A stretch of 64,000 nucleotides of DNA from JALEFZ01 sp039817415 (GTDB lineage: Bacteria; Bacteroidota; Bacteroidia; J057). The DNA is taken from positions 124,001 to 188,000 of the forward strand of contig JBCBVV010000006.1 in the NCBI GenBank assembly GCA_039817415.1, written 5' to 3'. The notes below the pieces were generated by a model. It ran no database searches. It saw only the letters and a program-made list of their open reading frames with translations, and was not told where the DNA came from. Made by a program: the position numbers and the translations under genes. Below, piece by piece: positions 25,103-34,350 of the stretch. Each line of letters starts with the position of its first letter. Positions within the stretch are counted from its first letter, which is position 1.

Positions 25103-25471
25103 TTATTCGTCCTCTTTCAAGGCTTCTATTTCTCCTTTAATGGTATAGAGAAGTTTGCCACAGATTTGTTCGAATTCCGACATCAATCCATTGAGATCAG
25201 AAATGCCGTCGCTGGTTTTGGATTTTAATTCGATATCCTTTACCAACCTATTCAATTCTAGGTTTCCAAGGATATTGATAGAGGACTTATACTTGTGCGC
25301 CGTCGCAGACAGATTCTTGTATTCTCCTAATTCTAGCTGGGTTTTCATGGTACTAAGTACCTCAGGGGATTGATCTTCAATGATCTCCAGAATCTCTAGC
25401 ATAAATTCCGGATCATCTCCAGTTAGGGCACGTAGTTGTTCAAAGTCTAGCTTGAGTTTCTCTTGATACAT
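25103..25471 (-). CDS. Histidine phosphotransfer (Hpt) domain protein
   Basis: A 122-residue, all-helical, single-domain protein. The Hpt signature A-H-K-Y-K-S-S-I-N-I-L-G places the phospho-accepting His at residue 58. Such proteins relay phosphate between hybrid kinases and response regulators. It is divergent from a sigma-54-type response regulator across a 163-nt gap, which makes that protein its likeliest partner. No histidine kinase is encoded in the window. Confidence 0.88.
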   Translation of the reverse strand: MYQEKLKLDFEQLRALTGDDPEFMLEILEIIEDQSPEVLSTMKTQLELGEYKNLSATAHKYKSSINILGNLELNRLVKDIELKSKTSDGISDLNGLMSEFEQICGKLLYTIKGEIEALKEDE

Positions 25472-25634
25472 GGACTTTCTTTTTATACAATTATCCGTAT
25501 TTCCATATAAATAATATACCCTAATTCATTAAAATTTTAACACATGGATTAAACATGCTGTAATACAATTCCCTTTTGTGGCTTCATTTTATCCTCTCCT
25601 ACTGGGTAGTTTTACCACAAATACCACATACAGG

Positions 25635-26825
25635 ATGGAAAGAAAATTCGGCAATCGCATATTCATCATAGAGGATGACCTTGTCTTTGGAAAAGTAGTT
25701 CAAAGAAAGCTAGAGCAAACGGACAGCACCCTTGACGTCAAAGTTTTCCCTAGCGGATCTGACTTTTTCCAAAGCATACACTTGAATCCAGATATCGTAA
25801 GCATCGACTATAATCTGCCTGACATGACAGGTCTTGAGATCTTGAAAAAGGTAAGAGAATACAATGAGGAGATTGCAACTGTCATTCTGTCTGGACAGGA
25901 AAAGGTTGAAGTCGTAGTAGAAGCCTATTCCAATGGTGCCAACCAATACATCATCAAGAACGAAAACGCATTGGTAGAACTTTCCAATGTGGTCAAGAAC
26001 CTTAGTTCTAATGTGAGCTTGAGAAAAGAGGTTGAGCAACTCAGACAAAAAGTTCAGGACCGAGCAAAATACTCCAGCGTAGTAGGGGAAAGTGGGGGCA
26101 TCATGAAAGTACTTCGCATGATCCAAAAGGTGGAAAAGAATAAGATCCTTGTTTTGATCACAGGAGAAAGCGGAACGGGCAAAGAGGTAATCGCCAACAC
26201 CATCCACTACAATTCCAACAGAAGAAAAAAGCCATTTGTAGCGGTGAATGTAGCCGCCATACCAGCAGACTTGATTGAGTCGGAACTCTTTGGACACGAA
26301 AAAGGAGCTTTTACAGGAGCTACAGGTAGGAGAATCGGAAAATTCGAAGAAGCCAATGGAGGAACCATTTTCCTAGATGAGATTGGAGAAATGGACATCA
26401 ACCTTCAGACCAAATTGCTAAGGGTCCTTCAGGAAAGTGCCATTACCCGCCTTGGATCTAATAAGGAAATCAAACTGGACGTGCGTGTTTTGGCAGCGAC
26501 TAACAAAAACCTGAACGAACGTGTCAAAGCAGGGCTGTTTCGCGAGGACTTGTATTACCGCTTACAAGGATTTCTGATCAAACTTCCTCCCCTGAGAGAA
26601 AGGGGAAATGATGTGGTGATCCTAGCCAAACACTTCCTGAACAAGTTCTGCAAGGACAACAGCATGCCGACCAAGGTATTTACCAAAGATGCGCTCAAAA
26701 CCATGGTCGACCATAATTGGCCTGGAAATGTACGCGAGCTAAAGGCACTGGTCGAAAGAGCTGTCTTGATTGCCGAGACAGATGAAATCACCGAAGATGA
26801 CCTCATTTTTTCAGATGCTATTTAA
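25635..26825 (+). CDS. Sigma-54-type AAA+ response regulator lacking a DNA-binding domain
   Basis: 396 residues from the ATG; a GTG at 25578 would add 19. The receiver domain (5-120) has the acidic pair in I-E-D-D, phospho-acceptor Asp58 in S-I-D-Y-N-L-P-D-M-T-G, and Lys108. A coiled linker (about 128-145) leads to the sigma-54 AAA+ domain with Walker A G-E-S-G-T-G-K (177-183), the sigma-54 loop G-A-F-T-G-A (224-229) and Walker B F-L-D-E (246-249). The protein ends right after W-P-G-N-V-R-E-L and a short helix. The Fis-type helix-turn-helix, normally 40-60 residues more, is missing, and the next gene begins 20 nt later, so it is not a frameshift. It may activate without specific DNA binding. 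Confidence 0.9.
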   Translation: MERKFGNRIFIIEDDLVFGKVVQRKLEQTDSTLDVKVFPSGSDFFQSIHLNPDIVSIDYNLPDMTGLEILKKVREYNEEIATVILSGQEKVEVVVEAYSNGANQYIIKNENALVELSNVVKNLSSNVSLRKEVEQLRQKVQDRAKYSSVVGESGGIMKVLRMIQKVEKNKILVLITGESGTGKEVIANTIHYNSNRRKKPFVAVNVAAIPADLIESELFGHEKGAFTGATGRRIGKFEEANGGTIFLDEIGEMDINLQTKLLRVLQESAITRLGSNKEIKLDVRVLAATNKNLNERVKAGLFREDLYYRLQGFLIKLPPLRERGNDVVILAKHFLNKFCKDNSMPTKVFTKDALKTMVDHNWPGNVRELKALVERAVLIAETDEITEDDLIFSDAI

Positions 26826-26845
26826 CATACTAGAACCTATATACC

Positions 26846-28498
26846 GTGAGTAAACAACAACAACATCAGAAATGGTCTCCATCCATTGAGCAGATTGCTA
26901 TATCTGTAGGGGGAGTACTTTTTCTTGCTTTCCTACTATTTTCTGTATTCAATTCTGAAGAATCACTAGTCGATTGCAACGTTACTTATCCTGGAGATAC
27001 AGGTGTGATCAATCTTGCACCTGGGGACTCTTTGTGTATTCCTAATGGAAGTAATTTTACAGGTACGATTACCGCTTTTCCAACGGGAAGTAAAATTACC
27101 CTTCAGGAAGGAGCAAGCTTTAAGCCATCAACCGTATCTACTGTAGCAGGAATTTTCTACAACCAAGGAGAAGCTCATTTCCCTACTGTAACATTAGGTG
27201 TAGGTTTCAACCTTCAAAATCTTGATACGGTAAGCTTTGCAGAAGCAACCACGATCAGCGGAGCCATTACGATTGACAATTATACAGATGGAAGAATTGC
27301 CTTCCTTGAAACCCTTCAATTTGGAAGCAGCTCAGAGCTTGAAAATTTTGGAATCATCTATTTCAACCAAGCTTTTGAAATGATCAATTCCTCTACGATT
27401 GACAACAATGGATATATCCTGGTTCAAGAGGACATCTTGATAGATGCCACCGTAAATAACATGGGAATGCTTGCTGCGAATGAGGCCGTTACGGTTGAAT
27501 CCAATGCTAGCCTTGTTAACTCTTGCGGCCTTTTATCCAATGATGGCTTCACCAACAATGCCAGTGGCACCCAGAATTCAGGTGTGATTCTAGTAGAGGG
27601 AATCAACGGTTTTCCCAACGATTTGATTGAAATCAATGAGCCATTTTTCAACGGTCCTGAAGGCTATTTGGCTGGAGTAAGGTTTATCAACAACTCTACC
27701 GTGACAGGTACGGGTAACTTTTATTTCGCTGGGCAAACCACCAACAATGGTTCTTTCGGAGATGATGCACAAGGAATCAACTTCTACGACGGAACATTTA
27801 CCGGAACCATCATGGATATTCAGAATACCTTACCAGATGGATCTGTTACACGAGTGGCGGAGACCATTCCTGATTCATTCTATATTCCAAATGGATGTGA
27901 TGTGAGTTTCTTCCCTGACTTCCTCCCGGTTGAGTGGAATGAGATGTCGGTCAAACTGGAAGACAAAGTAGGTGTGGTCGCTTGGTCAACTAGTAAGGAA
28001 GTTAACCACGACTATTTCCAATTGGAAAGATCTGCTGATGGAATGGAGTTCGAAGCGCTGCAAACCGTAAAGAATCCAATTGATGAGCAAGGAGAAACCC
28101 GCTATTACGAGGCCAAGGATACAGATGTAGCCCAACTAGGCATCAACGAAGTATTTTACAGAATTCGTCAAGTGGATATAGATGGAAATGCCAGCCTCAG
28201 TCAAATCCTAAGGTTGCCGCTAACCGCCACCCTAGATGGATTCAAGATTTCAATTCCCAATCCCGTCATGTCAAGTAACATGTCAGTTATCATTGAAAAT
28301 GACAGATCAGGAAATGCATACCTGGAAGTTATGGACCTACAAGGAAAGCTGATACAAAAGGAAACGATCAGTGTGAATGCTGGCTTTTCCAGAAAAACAG
28401 TAGCCCTGAGAGATATTCCAAGTGGAATGTATGTAGTCAAAGTAGGCTTCATGAACCAACAAAAATCTCAAAAGGTATTGATTTACCCACAGAACTAG
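26846..28498 (+). CDS. Type IX secretion cargo, beta-solenoid-like surface protein
   Basis: 550 residues from a GTG. The N-terminus is unusual: a polar stretch of 15 residues, then a hydrophobic segment (about 17-36), so it is a long-n-region signal or an anchor. Residues 45-370 contain many short Asn/Gly/Thr-rich strands, consistent with a beta-helix. Residues 375-465 form a fibronectin-like pre-domain (L-P-V-E-W-N, then D-Y-F-Q-L-E-R-S-A-D-G). The last 80 or so are a type A T9SS sorting domain (I-P-N-P, L-Q-G-K, G-M-Y-V-V-K-V). It lies 20 nt after the response regulator and ends at a strong terminator, so the two probably share an mRNA. Confidence 0.85.
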   Translation: MSKQQQHQKWSPSIEQIAISVGGVLFLAFLLFSVFNSEESLVDCNVTYPGDTGVINLAPGDSLCIPNGSNFTGTITAFPTGSKITLQEGASFKPSTVSTVAGIFYNQGEAHFPTVTLGVGFNLQNLDTVSFAEATTISGAITIDNYTDGRIAFLETLQFGSSSELENFGIIYFNQAFEMINSSTIDNNGYILVQEDILIDATVNNMGMLAANEAVTVESNASLVNSCGLLSNDGFTNNASGTQNSGVILVEGINGFPNDLIEINEPFFNGPEGYLAGVRFINNSTVTGTGNFYFAGQTTNNGSFGDDAQGINFYDGTFTGTIMDIQNTLPDGSVTRVAETIPDSFYIPNGCDVSFFPDFLPVEWNEMSVKLEDKVGVVAWSTSKEVNHDYFQLERSADGMEFEALQTVKNPIDEQGETRYYEAKDTDVAQLGINEVFYRIRQVDIDGNASLSQILRLPLTATLDGFKISIPNPVMSSNMSVIIENDRSGNAYLEVMDLQGKLIQKETISVNAGFSRKTVALRDIPSGMYVVKVGFMNQQKSQKVLIYPQN

Positions 28499-28519
28499 AC
28501 ATCTCGAACACATATATAA

Positions 28520-28555
28520 AAATGGCTGGTACCTTTTGGATACCAGCCATTTATT
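28520..28555. terminator. Bidirectional intrinsic terminator
   Basis: AAATGGCTGGTA pairs perfectly with TACCAGCCATTT around a 9-nt loop, between convergent genes, with T-rich sequence on the plus side and A-rich on the other. Confidence 0.85.
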
Positions 28556-28570
28556 TTTCGTGTTTCTCCC

Positions 28571-30499
28571 TTACTCAAGATACTCCCAAGCAGAGCGATA
28601 AGCGTCGATGTTCTCCGTATAGGTCAAAAAATCTTGGTAAAAAGTATGGTTGCCAAGGGTCGCACTGTCTCCTACCAAAACCAATTTCTTTCGCGCCCTT
28701 GTCAAGGCCACATTCATCCTTCGAGTATCGCCTAAGAAACCAATCTCACCCTTTGTATTCGATCTCACCAAGGAAATATATATGACATCCCTTTCCTGCC
28801 CCTGAAATCCGTCAACCGTATTGATGGTGATACGGGAAGCATAAGGCTGCAACATAGGAATAGTAGCCAGCTTGTTCTTAAAAATCCTTACCTGTTCTTT
28901 GTAAGGGGCAATAATCCCAACAGAAAAGCCATTCTCCAGAATGTTCGGAACCTCTTTTTCAATTTGGTTGAACATCAAAGCCAAATGGCGAAGTACCAAT
29001 TGGGCTTCCTCCTTATTTCCTGTTGAAAGAGATTCAGGATTTTTCTTTTCGTTATAACCCAGTCCGGCGGTATCAACAAATTCAACCGGAGGAAAATTAG
29101 GCCCAACCACATGATGCTTTACCGTAGTATCAGCCACCAATTTATTGTCATAAAACTTAGAACCGGAGAAAGCCATGATTTTTTCATTCATGCGATATTG
29201 TTGCTCCAGCATAACGGCTACCTCTGGCTTGCTACTGATGATCTTTTCAAATAGGGTTTCGCTCAATCCGCCTTTTTCTGCTTGTTTTGATTTTACGGTA
29301 GGAGGCAACTGGCAGTGATCACCAGCCATGATCACCCTCCCTGCTCTCAACAGTGGAATCCAACAGGCAGGTTCTAGGGCCTGTCCGGCCTCATCAATAA
29401 AGACGGTATGGAATCGCTTATTCCCAAGGACAGAAGCTGCTGCCCCCGTCAAAGTTGCCGTAATTACCTGTGTGTGGTTGATGATCTGATTGAGTATATA
29501 ATCCTCTAGCTTATGCGCCATAGAACGAAGCTCTTTGGCATCTCTTAGCAACTCCCTTCTTCTATTGTATTCCTGTGCGCCATATTTACGCTTGTACTTC
29601 AGGGCCTTTTTCTTGGCTTCCTCGGCATCCTTTCTGATTTTTTTAAGAGCAGAATAATCCTGATGGCTCATCACAGCTCCGTCCAATGTATGTGTTAATA
29701 GCGTTTCATTTACCCTTGCTGGATTTCCTAGACGGACCACATCCATTCCTTCCTCCAAGCACTTTAAGGTAAGCAGGTCTACAGCCGTATTCGAAGGCGC
29801 TACCACTAGCACCTGATTTTCTCTTAGAATGGTTTCTTTGATGGCTTGAACAAGAGTTGTGGTTTTCCCCGTTCCCGGAGGACCATGAATAATGGCCACA
29901 TCTTTGGCTTCCAGGATATTTTGAATGGCCTGATTCTGAGAGGGATTCAGATCAGTGTTGTTGTAGTGCACATTCCACTCATTGAAGAAATTGGCCTTTT
30001 TATCGCCAAGCAATACCTCCCTTAAATCATATAGTTGTTCATCTCGTTTGCAATCCAGCACTTTTCTAAGGGCTGCATTCATTTCCTGATAGGTCTTGTC
30101 ATCAAAGTCTAGGTCAACCCCCAGCTTCGCCTTCGTCAGCCAATCAGGAATACTATCAGTCGCGAGTGCGATCTTCATGAAGTCAGACTTCAGCTGTGCG
30201 ATGACACCTGTCAATTTGCCTACAGGGTCATTGGCGATATTTCCAAATAGAGATATCACGGCACCAGACTGAAATCCGCCTGTTTTTTTGCCACCATCTT
30301 GGCGATCCAACTCAACAATAAGTCGATCACCTAGGCCGAAATACATTTTTCTAAGAATGACAGGATACCAGGTAACCCCGTTTTTGATTCGATCTTTAAG
30401 GCTTCTTTTGAGAACTTTTTCCTGATATTGGCGCAAATCTTCCTTTCTCTCCCACTCTAGCACTTCCTGCAAGCGCTTAATTTTTTCCTGACTAGTCAT
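28571..30499 (-). CDS. Upf1/IGHMBP2-type SF1B helicase
   Basis: 642 residues. An N-terminal beta-barrel-like region (1-180) is followed by SF1 helicase motifs: Walker A G-P-P-G-T-G-K-T (206-213), D-E-A-G (369-372), G-D-H-C-Q-L-P-P (393-400) and a C-terminal RecA domain. That domain carries V-D-G-F-Q-G-Q-E-R-D and R-R-M-N-V-A-L-T-R-A-R. A charged insert at about 285-335 is the position of the stalk/1B domain in IGHMBP2. Such bacterial proteins are 5'-3' RNA/DNA helicases of unclear physiological role. It is monocistronic, with a bidirectional terminator behind it. Confidence 0.9.
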   Translation of the reverse strand: MTSQEKIKRLQEVLEWERKEDLRQYQEKVLKRSLKDRIKNGVTWYPVILRKMYFGLGDRLIVELDRQDGGKKTGGFQSGAVISLFGNIANDPVGKLTGVIAQLKSDFMKIALATDSIPDWLTKAKLGVDLDFDDKTYQEMNAALRKVLDCKRDEQLYDLREVLLGDKKANFFNEWNVHYNNTDLNPSQNQAIQNILEAKDVAIIHGPPGTGKTTTLVQAIKETILRENQVLVVAPSNTAVDLLTLKCLEEGMDVVRLGNPARVNETLLTHTLDGAVMSHQDYSALKKIRKDAEEAKKKALKYKRKYGAQEYNRRRELLRDAKELRSMAHKLEDYILNQIINHTQVITATLTGAAASVLGNKRFHTVFIDEAGQALEPACWIPLLRAGRVIMAGDHCQLPPTVKSKQAEKGGLSETLFEKIISSKPEVAVMLEQQYRMNEKIMAFSGSKFYDNKLVADTTVKHHVVGPNFPPVEFVDTAGLGYNEKKNPESLSTGNKEEAQLVLRHLALMFNQIEKEVPNILENGFSVGIIAPYKEQVRIFKNKLATIPMLQPYASRITINTVDGFQGQERDVIYISLVRSNTKGEIGFLGDTRRMNVALTRARKKLVLVGDSATLGNHTFYQDFLTYTENIDAYRSAWEYLE

Positions 30500-30855
30500 G
30501 AATAAGAATTATTGATCCCTTTTTGGATCATAGTGTACCAATAAGCAAACGGGATTGTGTAAGACAAGTTCGAAGAAAAGGCCATTCGAACAAAAATAAA
30601 ATCTCGGGTCAGGTCTGTCTCTTTCTTAGGGGAAAAAAAAAGTACCTAAGGGGAAGCCACTCTGCTGGTATTACATCCGACAATGTAAATCGCAAATGGG
30701 TGTAATATTTGAAGGAGAAAGGGGAAAAATGAATGGAAAGACATGCAACCTTTGGGAAGAATATTACCTCCTGAATATATGTAGGCTAAAAATCCCTTTT
30801 AAGGCAGACTTCATTTTATTAGTTTTGGTGGCCAAACAAAGAAGAAGCCGAGTTG
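30500..30855. other. 356-nt divergent intergenic region
   Basis: It separates the helicase from uppS. It contains the inverted repeat TGATCC-N6-GGATCA at 30513-30530, 13 nt upstream of the helicase start, and the uppS promoter element at 30820. Two short frames in it lack coding character. Confidence 0.5.
30820..30827 (+). promoter_or_regulatory. -7 element of the uppS-bamA promoter
   Basis: TAGTTTTG, an exact TAnnTTTG, 28 nt before the uppS ATG; the -33 region is only a T-run (about 30797-30800). Confidence 0.45.
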
Positions 30856-31602
30856 ATGAGTCTACGGGAACAAATTGATGTCCAGAAACTTCCTCGCCAT
30901 GTCGCTGTGATTATGGATGGAAACGGAAGATGGGCAAAGACTAAGGGAAATGAACGAGTATTTGGTCATAGATCGGCCATTAAAGCGGTGCGGGATACGA
31001 CAGAAGGAGCCGCAGAGCTTGGAGTAGAATACCTCACGCTCTATGCGTTTTCTACAGAAAACTGGCGCAGACCTAAAGCCGAAGTAAATGCGTTGATGAC
31101 CTTGCTTGTGGATACCATCAGAAAGGAAACGTCCACCCTGATGGACAATGATATCCGGCTAAGGGCCATAGGAAACCTGGATCAACTTCCCGGTAGCTGC
31201 CAAAGAAGATTGGAAGAATCCATGGAAATGACAGAGGGCAACCAACGCATGACCCTAACTTTAGCGTTAAGTTATGGAGCCCGTGCAGACATGGTAGAGG
31301 CGGCCAAACAAATGGCAACTAAGGTCAAAAACGGCCAATTAAATATCGAAGACATTGATGAAGATGTCTTTGCAAATAGTTTGAGTACAGCCTATGCAGC
31401 TGAACCTGAACTATTGATTAGAACTTCTGGCGAACACAGAATCAGCAATTTCCTGCTTTGGGAGATTGCATATGCAGAAATATATTTTACCCCAAAACTC
31501 TGGCCTGACTTCCGAAGAGAAGATTTATTTGAGGCCATCCTGGATTTTCAGGGCAGAGAAAGAAGGTTTGGAAAAATAAGCGAACAAATCAAGAGCAGAT
31601 GA
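30856..31602 (+). CDS. uppS: Isoprenyl (undecaprenyl) diphosphate synthase
   Basis: 248 residues from the ATG; a preceding TTG is also in frame. It has the cis-prenyltransferase signature V-I-M-D-G-N-G-R-W-A with catalytic Asp21, then F-S-T-E-N-W-R-R-P, and the C-terminal R-T-S-G-E-H-R-I-S-N-F-L-L-W. It makes the C55 carrier lipid for peptidoglycan and glycan export from farnesyl diphosphate and IPP. Its stop overlaps the bamA start (ATGA), the conserved Bacteroidota arrangement. Confidence 0.95.
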   Translation: MSLREQIDVQKLPRHVAVIMDGNGRWAKTKGNERVFGHRSAIKAVRDTTEGAAELGVEYLTLYAFSTENWRRPKAEVNALMTLLVDTIRKETSTLMDNDIRLRAIGNLDQLPGSCQRRLEESMEMTEGNQRMTLTLALSYGARADMVEAAKQMATKVKNGQLNIEDIDEDVFANSLSTAYAAEPELLIRTSGEHRISNFLLWEIAYAEIYFTPKLWPDFRREDLFEAILDFQGRERRFGKISEQIKSR

Positions 31603-34145
31603 AAAGAGGCTTGCAGCTATTGATCGTGTTGATGTTAAGCTCCCTGCTAGGTTGGAGCCAATCAGCACCCAATCAAAATGAAGGAGAATCCTATTTGCTA
31701 TCCGGTATCGATGTAGAAGGAGCTACCTTCTCCGACAAATCCCTTGTCATTTCCTTGACCGGACTAAAAGTAGGTGAAGTGGTAACAGTACCTGGATTAC
31801 AGATTTCTGATGCCATCAAGAGATTGTGGAAAGAAAATATCTTCTCGGATATTTCCATAAGAGCCGACAAAATCGTGGGCGATAAAATTTGGTTGGTCGT
31901 CGTGGTCAAGGAAAGACCAAGAATTTCTCAATTTTCCTTCCAGGGAATCAGCAAGTCTCAAGCAGACGAACTCAGAGAAAAAATCAACTTCATCCGAGGA
32001 ACCATTCTGACTGACTCCAAAAAGCAAACGGCTAAACGAGTAATCAGAAACTTCTACGTTGAAAAAGGCTTTTACAACACCTCCGTAGATATTATCGAAG
32101 AAATCGACAAGGTCTTGAGAAACGGTGTAGTAGTAAACATCAAGGTGAACAAGGGCAACCGCGTTCGCATTGAGGAAATTGTCCCTTCTGGTAACACAGC
32201 CTTTAACGATAAGAAATTCAAGAGAAAGCTTAAGAAGTTCCACCAAAAGACATGGTGGAGATTTTGGGCTAGATCAAAATACGTACCCAAGCAATACAGA
32301 GAAGCCAAAGACGAGTTGATGATGGCTTACCGTACTTTGGGTTACCGTGATGCCACCATTGAACGAGATACTGTTTACAAAACTGAAGACGGCTTCTTGA
32401 GAGTAGAGATTCAAATGGATGAAGGCCAGCAATACTTCCACAGAAATATTGAATGGTCAGGAAACTACAAATACGACGCATCCGTCCTTGGACAGGTTCT
32501 CTCCATCAAAAAGGGAGACATCTATTCTAAGGATAAAGTCGATGCCCGTCTGTTTGGAGATCCACAAGGCGGAGACGTGAGTTCGCTTTACCTAGACAAT
32601 GGATACTTATTCTTCAACCTTGAACCTGTAGAGGTAGCCATCGTAGGCGATTCAATCGACCTTGAGATGCGTGTTCGTGAAGGGCCCCAGGCCAGTATCC
32701 GCAAGGTGCCTATCGCAGGAAACACCAAAACCAGCGACTTTGTCGTAAGACGAGAACTACGCACCTCCCCTGGAGCTAAGTTCAGCCGCTCAGATATTAT
32801 TCGTTCGCAACGTCAGGTACTAGCCCTAAACTATTTCGATCAGGAAAATATGGGCGTAAATCCTGCTCCTAACCCAACTACCGGAACAGTAGACATTAAT
32901 TATACACTTGAAGAAAGACCTTCCGACCAGCTTCAGTTGCAGGGAGGTTGGGGTCAGCCTGTTCGAGATGGTTCAGGTAGTGTTCTCTTCGGTGGATTTG
33001 TAGGGACAGTTCAGCTTGCCTTTAACAACTTCGCCTCCAAGAGAATCCTTCAAGCAGACCAATGGAGACCTGTTCCTTCGGGGGATGGTCAGCGCGTAAG
33101 CTTGTCCTTCCAGATGAATGGCGCCAACTACAAGCAGTTTGCCTTCAACTTCATGGAGCCTTGGGTAGGAGGAAAAAGACCAAACTCTTTGGGGCTAAGT
33201 ACATCGTACTTCGTAACCCAGTCTGTAAGAAACGGTCAAATTGTCTTCCGTAACTCTATCCTAAGTACATCTTTGGACTACGGTAGAAGACTAAAGTTCC
33301 CAGATGATTTCTTCACCTCAAGAACATCCATCGGATACAAATATTATGACATCCTGAATCCTGAAAACTGGTTCAACGGCTTTGAAGGAGAAGAAAGAGC
33401 ATTTATCAACCTCTTCACCCTTCGCCAGTCAATTGACCGTTCTTCAGTGGATGCCCCAATTTACCCAAGATCAGGTTCTATCATGTCTCTGTCTGTAGAA
33501 GCCACTCCACCATACTCATTGTTTGATGGAATAGATAACTATAGCGACATCCCTGATACAAGAAAATACAACCTGCTGGAGTACCACAAATGGAGATTTA
33601 ACTCTAACTGGTTCTTCCGCCTTGTTGACAACTTGGTCTTGAGTGCCAAAGTGGAAGCGGGTTACCTTGGAGCTTACAACCCACAGTATGGTCTTCCTCC
33701 ATTTGAGAGATTCTACCTCGGTGGAGCTGGTATTGGAGCCCTTGGGTTCGCAGGCTTTGATGGAAAGGAATACATCGCTTTGAGAGGATATGAGGACCAG
33801 AGCTTGAACAACGCTGATGTTCCCAATCAGCAAAACCAAGGGGATGGATATCCTATCTACAACAGAATGGTATTAGAGTTCCGCTATCCTATTTCTTTGA
33901 ATCAGTCGGCTCCTGTATGGGTACAAGCCTTCTTGGAAGGAGGGAATGGATACGAGACCTTTAGAGAATATAATCCCTTCAACCTGAGACGCTCAGCCGG
34001 TGTAGGTTTAAGAGCCATGCTTCCTATGGTGGGTCTGTTAGGACTTGACTGGGCTTGGGGCTTTGACCGCGCGAATGACCTTCCTGGTCCAGATCCAGGC
34101 ATCAGTGGTAGCCAGTTTCACTTCATCATTGGACAGAATTTCTAG
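31599..34145 (+). CDS. bamA: Outer-membrane protein assembly factor BamA
   Basis: 848 residues. The signal peptide ends near G-W-S-Q-S. POTRA repeats extend over about 30-450 (including V-K-E-R-P-R-I and V-P-S-G-N-T-A-F), followed by an Omp85 barrel that ends in a C-terminal Phe (I-I-G-Q-N-F). It is the essential insertase for outer-membrane barrels, such as the TonB receptor and the small barrels encoded in this window. It overlaps uppS by 4 nt and is followed by a strong terminator and two OmpH-like chaperone genes. Confidence 0.95.
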   Translation: MKRGLQLLIVLMLSSLLGWSQSAPNQNEGESYLLSGIDVEGATFSDKSLVISLTGLKVGEVVTVPGLQISDAIKRLWKENIFSDISIRADKIVGDKIWLVVVVKERPRISQFSFQGISKSQADELREKINFIRGTILTDSKKQTAKRVIRNFYVEKGFYNTSVDIIEEIDKVLRNGVVVNIKVNKGNRVRIEEIVPSGNTAFNDKKFKRKLKKFHQKTWWRFWARSKYVPKQYREAKDELMMAYRTLGYRDATIERDTVYKTEDGFLRVEIQMDEGQQYFHRNIEWSGNYKYDASVLGQVLSIKKGDIYSKDKVDARLFGDPQGGDVSSLYLDNGYLFFNLEPVEVAIVGDSIDLEMRVREGPQASIRKVPIAGNTKTSDFVVRRELRTSPGAKFSRSDIIRSQRQVLALNYFDQENMGVNPAPNPTTGTVDINYTLEERPSDQLQLQGGWGQPVRDGSGSVLFGGFVGTVQLAFNNFASKRILQADQWRPVPSGDGQRVSLSFQMNGANYKQFAFNFMEPWVGGKRPNSLGLSTSYFVTQSVRNGQIVFRNSILSTSLDYGRRLKFPDDFFTSRTSIGYKYYDILNPENWFNGFEGEERAFINLFTLRQSIDRSSVDAPIYPRSGSIMSLSVEATPPYSLFDGIDNYSDIPDTRKYNLLEYHKWRFNSNWFFRLVDNLVLSAKVEAGYLGAYNPQYGLPPFERFYLGGAGIGALGFAGFDGKEYIALRGYEDQSLNNADVPNQQNQGDGYPIYNRMVLEFRYPISLNQSAPVWVQAFLEGGNGYETFREYNPFNLRRSAGVGLRAMLPMVGLLGLDWAWGFDRANDLPGPDPGISGSQFHFIIGQNF

Positions 34146-34175
34146 GATGGGGTAGAAAAAAATGATACTTTTTTC

Positions 34176-34214
34176 AAGAACGATCTTCTTAACTTAGAGG
34201 ATCGTTCTTTTTTT
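34176..34214 (+). terminator. Terminator of uppS-bamA
   Basis: AAGAACGATC and GATCGTTCTT pair around a 14-nt loop, followed by a T run, 30 nt after the bamA stop. Confidence 0.85.
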
Positions 34215-34261
34215 GTCCCTTCAAATGAATAAGCGTGTCATTTAAATTTTCATGTACGCTT

Positions 34262-34269
34262 TATTTTTG
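34262..34269 (+). promoter_or_regulatory. -7 element of the first OmpH-like gene
   Basis: TATTTTTG, an exact TAnnTTTG, 81 nt before the ATG at 34351. It lies within a longer open frame, which argues that translation starts at 34351 rather than upstream. Confidence 0.45.
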
Positions 34270-34350
34270 CAAGAAAAGCAGTATGATAGGGAGCAAAGGA
34301 AGAAAAGCCTTTCCCATATTTCAGAATCAATTGAGAACAATCCTAATAAC

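Noticed and set aside
25710..26297. 195-codon open frame antisense to the response regulator
   Set aside because: It overlaps the receiver and AAA+ coding sequence, whose motifs are complete; the antisense translation is Cys/Tyr/Phe-rich and shows no family features.
30523..30878. Two overlapping 60-codon frames upstream of uppS
   Set aside because: Low-complexity, basic translations without signal or domain; the second runs over the uppS promoter and start.
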